Shown piece after piece: positions 59,947 to 64,000 of a stretch of DNA of 64,000 nucleotides (positions are counted from its first letter, which is position 1; each line of letters begins with the position of its first letter). The position numbers and the translations under genes were made by a program. Below the pieces are notes generated by a model. It saw nothing but the letters and a program-made list of their open reading frames with translations, was not told where the DNA came from and ran no database searches. Source of the stretch: Aurantiochytrium sp. KH105 (Eukaryota; Sar; Bigyra; Thraustochytrida; Thraustochytriidae). The stretch is from positions 62,001-126,000 of the forward strand of contig BGKB01000125.1 in NCBI GenBank assembly GCA_003116975.1, written 5' to 3'.

Positions 59947-60743
59947 ATTTTTTCGCTCCGCTGCCACCCTTCTTCGCTCGGCAAAGGTCTCGCAGCACTT
60001 GCTCTCTTCTGTATGCAGGTTTGCGTTTTGCTCTTGCCGAGGTTCTGCATTGGCCCATGCCTTTGTTCTTCTCCGGTGGCGCGAGAATCGGCGCGGGATC
60101 TCAACCAGTCTCTCTCGCCGCGCCGCCTCCGCGCCGCCAAATGCTCATACTCACTGTTAATGTCAACCTGACCTGACTGTGAGATCCGTTTCGTGGGACA
60201 TTGTGCATGTGTCTCTGTACGTATGTATAGTATGTATACGTGTGTCCTCGTGAGGGAGAAAGGAAATGCTGGTGCGATAGAGTCAGTGATTCGAGCAGCA
60301 GCACCCAGAGTAAGATCGAGGATTTATTCAATGCGCACGCGCATGATTTGCGGGACCTCCTCCCCCCCCCCACCCCCCCAAAAAAAAGAGAAAAACGGAA
60401 AAAGGAAGAGGGAGGGTGGCCGGAACGAGGATTAAGGAAAAATCCGGCGAGCGCAGATTGAAGCATCAGAACACAAGGACGATATGTCTTGTGATTCGGT
60501 GTATTTGCACGCGCATGCCTCGCGGAAAAGAAAGAGGGCAGCTGGCATCCGAAAGCTCGTGAGAACGTCGAGGAACTTTATATTATTATTATAAAGGTAA
60601 AAAAAAGCTGACGCGTGTAGATTGAAGCAAAACGCACGACGTGTATACGCACGGGCTGCACAGTGAGCTAGTTTTCGAGAGATAAGGGTGTCGTCGTTTA
60701 CACGTTTCGATGTGTTTTGGTTTCCTAACTAAAGAGGAAAATA
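59947..60743. promoter_or_regulatory. Intergenic region upstream of the second aquaporin
   Basis: About 800 nt with a C-run followed by an A-run (about 60361-60388), a TATATTATTATTATAA-like AT stretch (about 60578-60594) and several TGTATA words. No gene. Confidence 0.45.
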
Positions 60744-61796
60744 TTATGAGGTAGAGGGGTATGCCAAAGCAAGTCCGTGCGCAAAGGATGTGAGGCTGAT
60801 GTTGAGGTCCGTGGCAATGCGCGAGGAGTCCATACCTGTGTCAAGGGGGCTTTTGACGCCGCGATCAAACGATCCTGCGAGGGCGTCCTTGATGAGGGAC
60901 ATGTCGCGCCCGTTGTGAGCGCAAACCTGACGCGCCATTTCAAACCGTGAGAGCCGATTAGGACCGCCAAAATTATAGACCTTTTGCAAACCGTCCAGCG
61001 CTTGAGAGGATGGCTGTCGTGCTGCACGCGCACAGATAATTCTGGCAAGTAAAGCTTGAATAACGGCGAGAAAGTCACCAATAAAAATAGGGGACCGATA
61101 CTCGTCAACGAAAAAGTCCGTCTCGAGCTTCTCGCGGAGGCGAGAGTCGACGAACTCGGGAAAGTAGCTGCAGGAGCCTTCGGCAGGCGGCCGGCCATAA
61201 ATTGCGCTCGATCGCAGCGCAATAGAGGCAGGCCAGCGCTCCGCGAGAAGCATTTCCGCTTCAATCTTGGATTGGCCGTACATGTTGATGGCGTTTGTTG
61301 GGGTAGATTCCGTGTACAGCTCGCTCGTTGCACCATCGTAGACGAGATCTGTAGATATGTGCAGAATTACGCATTCATTCTTGGACACAGTCGCCTCGAG
61401 GGCGTCAATAAGCTTTGTAGGCACATTGACGGCGCGCGCGAGCGAAGGATCATCCTCACAAGTCTTGGGGCGCGCGATTGCAGCCGCGTTGATGACGAGA
61501 TCAGGTTTGACTTCTTGCACACAGGCTTCGAGACCCTCACCAGTAGCAAAATCCACCTTGAAGCCCTTGACAGCAATTGCTACTGCTGATTTCTCGTCGC
61601 GTCGTCGGCGCCAGCCGTTGTCGTCGGGCTCGCCGAGGCTCTCCAGGCCGGCGAGCTCCTGCGCATGCTGCGTGTACGCAATGTGCAGCGGCAGCTCGGC
61701 GCTCCCGCGGCCGATCTCCACGCGAGGTCCCTGCAAGAGCTCACGGACCAGAAATCCGCCCAGCTGGCCGCCGCCGCCCGTCACGAGCACGCGCAT
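60744..61796 (-). CDS. RmlD/MAT2B-like extended SDR
   Basis: 350 residues from the ATG at 61796. The N-terminal nucleotide motif is TGGGGQLGG, followed by PDLVINAAA and the SDR catalytic pair in YGQSKIEAE. ISTDLVYDG, IALRSSAIYG and a C-terminal NFGGPNRLSRFEMA segment are typical of dTDP-4-dehydrorhamnose reductase (RmlD) and of MAT2B, the regulatory subunit of methionine adenosyltransferase. In eukaryotes without rhamnose nucleotide genes nearby, MAT2B is the commoner assignment, but the complete active-site pair leaves a sugar-nucleotide reductase role open. Confidence 0.82.
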   Translation of the reverse strand: MRVLVTGGGGQLGGFLVRELLQGPRVEIGRGSAELPLHIAYTQHAQELAGLESLGEPDDNGWRRRRDEKSAVAIAVKGFKVDFATGEGLEACVQEVKPDLVINAAAIARPKTCEDDPSLARAVNVPTKLIDALEATVSKNECVILHISTDLVYDGATSELYTESTPTNAINMYGQSKIEAEMLLAERWPASIALRSSAIYGRPPAEGSCSYFPEFVDSRLREKLETDFFVDEYRSPIFIGDFLAVIQALLARIICARAARQPSSQALDGLQKVYNFGGPNRLSRFEMARQVCAHNGRDMSLIKDALAGSFDRGVKSPLDTGMDSSRIATDLNISLTSFAHGLALAYPSTS

Positions 61797-62165
61797 GTTG
61801 ATTCCGCGGCCTTAACAAAGTCGTTTTGGTTTTGCCACGCTTTGCAATCTTTTGGCAGCATAGTGACTGCGCATGCCCACCGGTCACGTCAACATTACGA
61901 CCTGTTTTGAGGGGGGCATGGGGATCGCAGACACGCTTCGCGAGCCTCTAGGGCGGGTCAAGAACGATCTCCGCGTCGTGGACATCCGTTTGCTTCTGCG
62001 TATACAATGTTGATGAAGCAGGGCTTTCTCCTTTCCATGGTTGCTTGCATTCACTGTCATGACGAAATGTCGCTTTGGACCACCACCAGAGCCGCAGAGA
62101 GCAAGTAAGCAGTCTGGCATAACGAGAACGAGGAACATCCCTCTGACCCATCGCCGCTTGCAACG
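61797..62165. promoter_or_regulatory. Divergent promoter region, RmlD/MAT2B-like and DUF1279 gene
   Basis: About 370 nt between divergent start codons. No repeat or gene was recognised. Confidence 0.45.
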
Positions 62166-63035
62166 ATGCTCATGCTGCGAGCCGCGACGCTGCGCCGGGC
62201 GCTAGCCTCGGCTTCTTCGCGCGGGCCCGCGCAACAAGCAAGGCCGTCCGTCTTCGAGAGACCAGCGCAGACCTTCTCATGGCGAGCCATGACTTCAGGC
62301 CAGCGGCCGCCCTCCTCGTCGACGCCGCCGCCGCCGCCGCCGCAGCAGCAGCAGCAGCAAGCGGGAACGAAGGACGGCAATGCAGCAGCAGGGACGGGAA
62401 CGGAGACGCCCGCGAAGAAGCAGACGTTTGGTGACATGATGCAGCGGCATGGACCTGTGTTTCTGGTGAGCTGGGGCGCCTCGTGGGCACTCTCTGGTCT
62501 CCTCGTGTACACGGCCATCGAGTTGAACGGCCCCGAAACTGCTCTCAACATTGCGCAAACGGTGGGGCTCGACAAGCTTGTCCCGCTCGACAACATGGAC
62601 CCCACGTTGGGCAACGTCGCGCTCGCGCTCGCGCTTAATGAGGCGCTCGAAATTGTCCGCTTCCCGCTCGTGGCGGCACTTACGCCGAGCATTACCAAAG
62701 TCGTGGAAGGCCGCTTTGGCGCGTCGATGCAACGCAAGCCAGGAAGATTTTCAACACTCATGAAAGAGCACGGTGTATTTTTTCTCATCTATTGGTCGGG
62801 ACTTTGGGCCGTAACGGGTGTAGGGTGCTATGTTGGAATCAAGACTGCTGGCCCAGACGCGGCCTTGCAGGCCCTCTCTGCAATTGGTTTGGACCGCATT
62901 CTTCCCTTGGACAGCATTGACCCGACGATGGGTAACGTGGCGCTCGCTGTCGCGGTCAATGAGGCCATGGAGATTGTGCGTTTGCCCTTTATCATCGCGA
63001 CCTTGCCCCTTCTCAAACGCGCGTTGAAACGCTGA
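62166..63035 (+). CDS. Duplicated DUF1279 (FAM210-like) protein, probably mitochondrial
   Basis: 289 residues from the ATG at 62166. The first 45 residues are Arg/Ala/Ser-rich and lack acidic residues until Glu31 (LRAATLRRALASASSRG), a mitochondrial-type presequence, followed by a Pro/Gln linker. Two copies of a DUF1279-like unit follow at about 85-180 and 190-287. Each starts with a hydrophobic helix after a His-Gly (QRHGPVFLVSWGASWALSG; KEHGVFFLIYWSGLWAVTG) and contains a closing segment (MDPTLGNVALALALNEALEIVRFP; IDPTMGNVALAVAVNEAMEIVRLP). FAM210 proteins of animals have one such unit and act at the inner mitochondrial membrane. The exact role here is unknown. Confidence 0.82.
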   Translation: MLMLRAATLRRALASASSRGPAQQARPSVFERPAQTFSWRAMTSGQRPPSSSTPPPPPPQQQQQQAGTKDGNAAAGTGTETPAKKQTFGDMMQRHGPVFLVSWGASWALSGLLVYTAIELNGPETALNIAQTVGLDKLVPLDNMDPTLGNVALALALNEALEIVRFPLVAALTPSITKVVEGRFGASMQRKPGRFSTLMKEHGVFFLIYWSGLWAVTGVGCYVGIKTAGPDAALQALSAIGLDRILPLDSIDPTMGNVALAVAVNEAMEIVRLPFIIATLPLLKRALKR

Positions 63036-63069
63036 TCTTGACGCTATTCTTCCTACAAGGGCAATCGAT

Positions 63070-64000
63070 TCAAAAGGCAAGACAGGCTGCTCCCGAGGAG
63101 GCATCCACTTCTAGTCGCAAGGGCCGCAGCATCTCTCGCACCATCGTATCTGTGTCGTGCTTGTAGACGCTACGCAGTGCACTATAATCCACACCTTGGC
63201 ACTCGAGGTAGTGCCGCTCACCGCTTGCGAGGTTGAGCGCGTCTAAAACGAGGCTTCCTGTCGCTTCGACCAGGCTTGCTTTGAGAGCAAGCGATCGTCC
63301 GCTGATTCGCATGGCCAGCCGCACGCGGAGAGTTTCGTCTTTCGAGTTCTCGTTCTGCTCTTCTTCTGACGATGCCTCTAAAGGTTCTGATGATGTTAGA
63401 TTTTCTGAGTCGCCGGCCGACGTGTGGGGCTCATCATCTTGTAGACCTGCCTCGAGGCCATACTCCTCCGTATATTCTTGCTGAACAAACATAGCACTCG
63501 TGTGATTGAGACTACTTTCCTTTTCCTCGTTGAATGTGACGTCGGCATGCTCCGTTTGATCTTCATTGACTTCAAACGAGGCATTGTAGTCGTGCGCATC
63601 CGCCTCAGAATGGGTCAAGTGGTCGCTTGCATCTTGTTCCAAGATGTCCTCTGCAAGAGGCTGACTTTCTTGGTTCATTGCAAAGCGGTTCTCTTCCTCT
63701 TCCACAACTACCTGCTCTTGCTTATGATGCCCAGAGCTATCGACAGGGGCCACGCTCTCGGCACTTTGGCCCTTGGACAACTGCAAGTTCCCCGTTGTCG
63801 GGTCGTCAAGCCCCCCTGTGATGGGACCCAAACTCCGCGCGGCCTGAATGGCAGCTCCAGCGGGAACGATCTGTTGTTGCTGCTGCGAAGTCATGACCTC
63901 ATGGCGGGGCGAGTAGTCCCGAGCATTGGTCACGGACCGCTCAAGGTCTGCTTTGCGCCCCAAAACGTACTCGTCACGTTGCGGCGAAAGAGCAAGGAGG
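63070..64000 (-). CDS. Acidic orphan protein (N-terminus outside the window)
   Basis: The frame stays open to base 64000 on the minus strand, and no in-frame ATG is a convincing start, so the gene continues beyond the window. About 310 residues are visible. There is a Gln run (SQQQQQIVPAG), a long Glu/Asp/Ser-rich stretch without hydrophobic clusters, then a compact C-terminal domain of about 85 residues (RVRLAMRISGRSLALKASL, LVLDALNLASGERHYLEC, MVREMLRPLRLEVDASSG). I do not recognise it. The stop is 35 nt from the stop of the converging DUF1279 gene. Confidence 0.65.
   Translation of the reverse strand, partial: LLALSPQRDEYVLGRKADLERSVTNARDYSPRHEVMTSQQQQQIVPAGAAIQAARSLGPITGGLDDPTTGNLQLSKGQSAESVAPVDSSGHHKQEQVVVEEEENRFAMNQESQPLAEDILEQDASDHLTHSEADAHDYNASFEVNEDQTEHADVTFNEEKESSLNHTSAMFVQQEYTEEYGLEAGLQDDEPHTSAGDSENLTSSEPLEASSEEEQNENSKDETLRVRLAMRISGRSLALKASLVEATGSLVLDALNLASGERHYLECQGVDYSALRSVYKHDTDTMVREMLRPLRLEVDASSGAACLAF

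Noticed and set aside
1..64000. tRNA, rRNA, snRNA and CRISPR signatures
   Set aside because: Reading for B-box-like GGTTCRANTCC words, for rRNA core motifs and for spaced identical repeats gave nothing convincing on either strand. A covariance-model search would be decisive.

Overview
The window looks like nuclear DNA of a GC-rich, gene-dense unicellular eukaryote, most likely a stramenopile of the thraustochytrid/labyrinthulomycete kind. The taxon is an inference. What the sequence shows directly is: monocistronic genes on both strands with no operon logic or Shine-Dalgarno sites, mostly single-exon genes, two genes with short GT-AG introns (71-135 nt), eukaryotic families throughout (PP2A scaffold subunit, class C GPCR, NHE exchanger, EF-hand kinase, aquaporins, PH and J-domain proteins), N-terminal presequences of mitochondrial type, and abundant microsatellites. 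No rRNA, tRNA, CRISPR array, phage or intact transposon was recognised.

Layout. 1-4353: 3' part of a large FG-GAP/Cys-rich/multi-pass surface protein. 4413-15078: a tandem, same-strand array of five zinc alcohol dehydrogenases of the CAD/ADH6 type plus a decayed sixth copy. 15469-25022: a tandem-domain tRNA trans-editing protein, an NDUFAF7/MidA methyltransferase, a Ca2+-regulated kinase, a DFR/CCR-like reductase and a membrane protein whose 5' end is disrupted. 26371-29693: a coiled-coil/PH/J-domain/PH-like protein with one frame break. 30118-44046: Na+/H+ exchanger, long-chain acyl-CoA synthetase, ApaH-like phosphatase, PP2A-A, a TPR protein and a large orphan membrane protein. 44047-49432: a 5.4-kb stretch without a convincing gene, holding a degenerate 133-bp repeat and many microsatellites. 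49433-64000: class C GPCR, an unusual P450, an ABHD13/Bem46 hydrolase, two intron-containing aquaporins, an RmlD/MAT2B-like protein, a duplicated DUF1279 protein and the 3' part of an acidic orphan.

Possible links between the genes: the alcohol dehydrogenase array, the P450, the acyl-CoA synthetase and the DFR/CCR-like reductase all suit aldehyde, alcohol and lipid metabolism. The array is the most distinctive feature. Its members share the catalytic core but differ at their ends: two begin with a textbook N-myristoylation signal, one has a C-terminal tail ending VKL, and two have neither. This suggests duplication followed by diversification of subcellular location. The aquaporin pair keeps all three intron positions, one of which splits the Asn codon of the first NPA pore motif.
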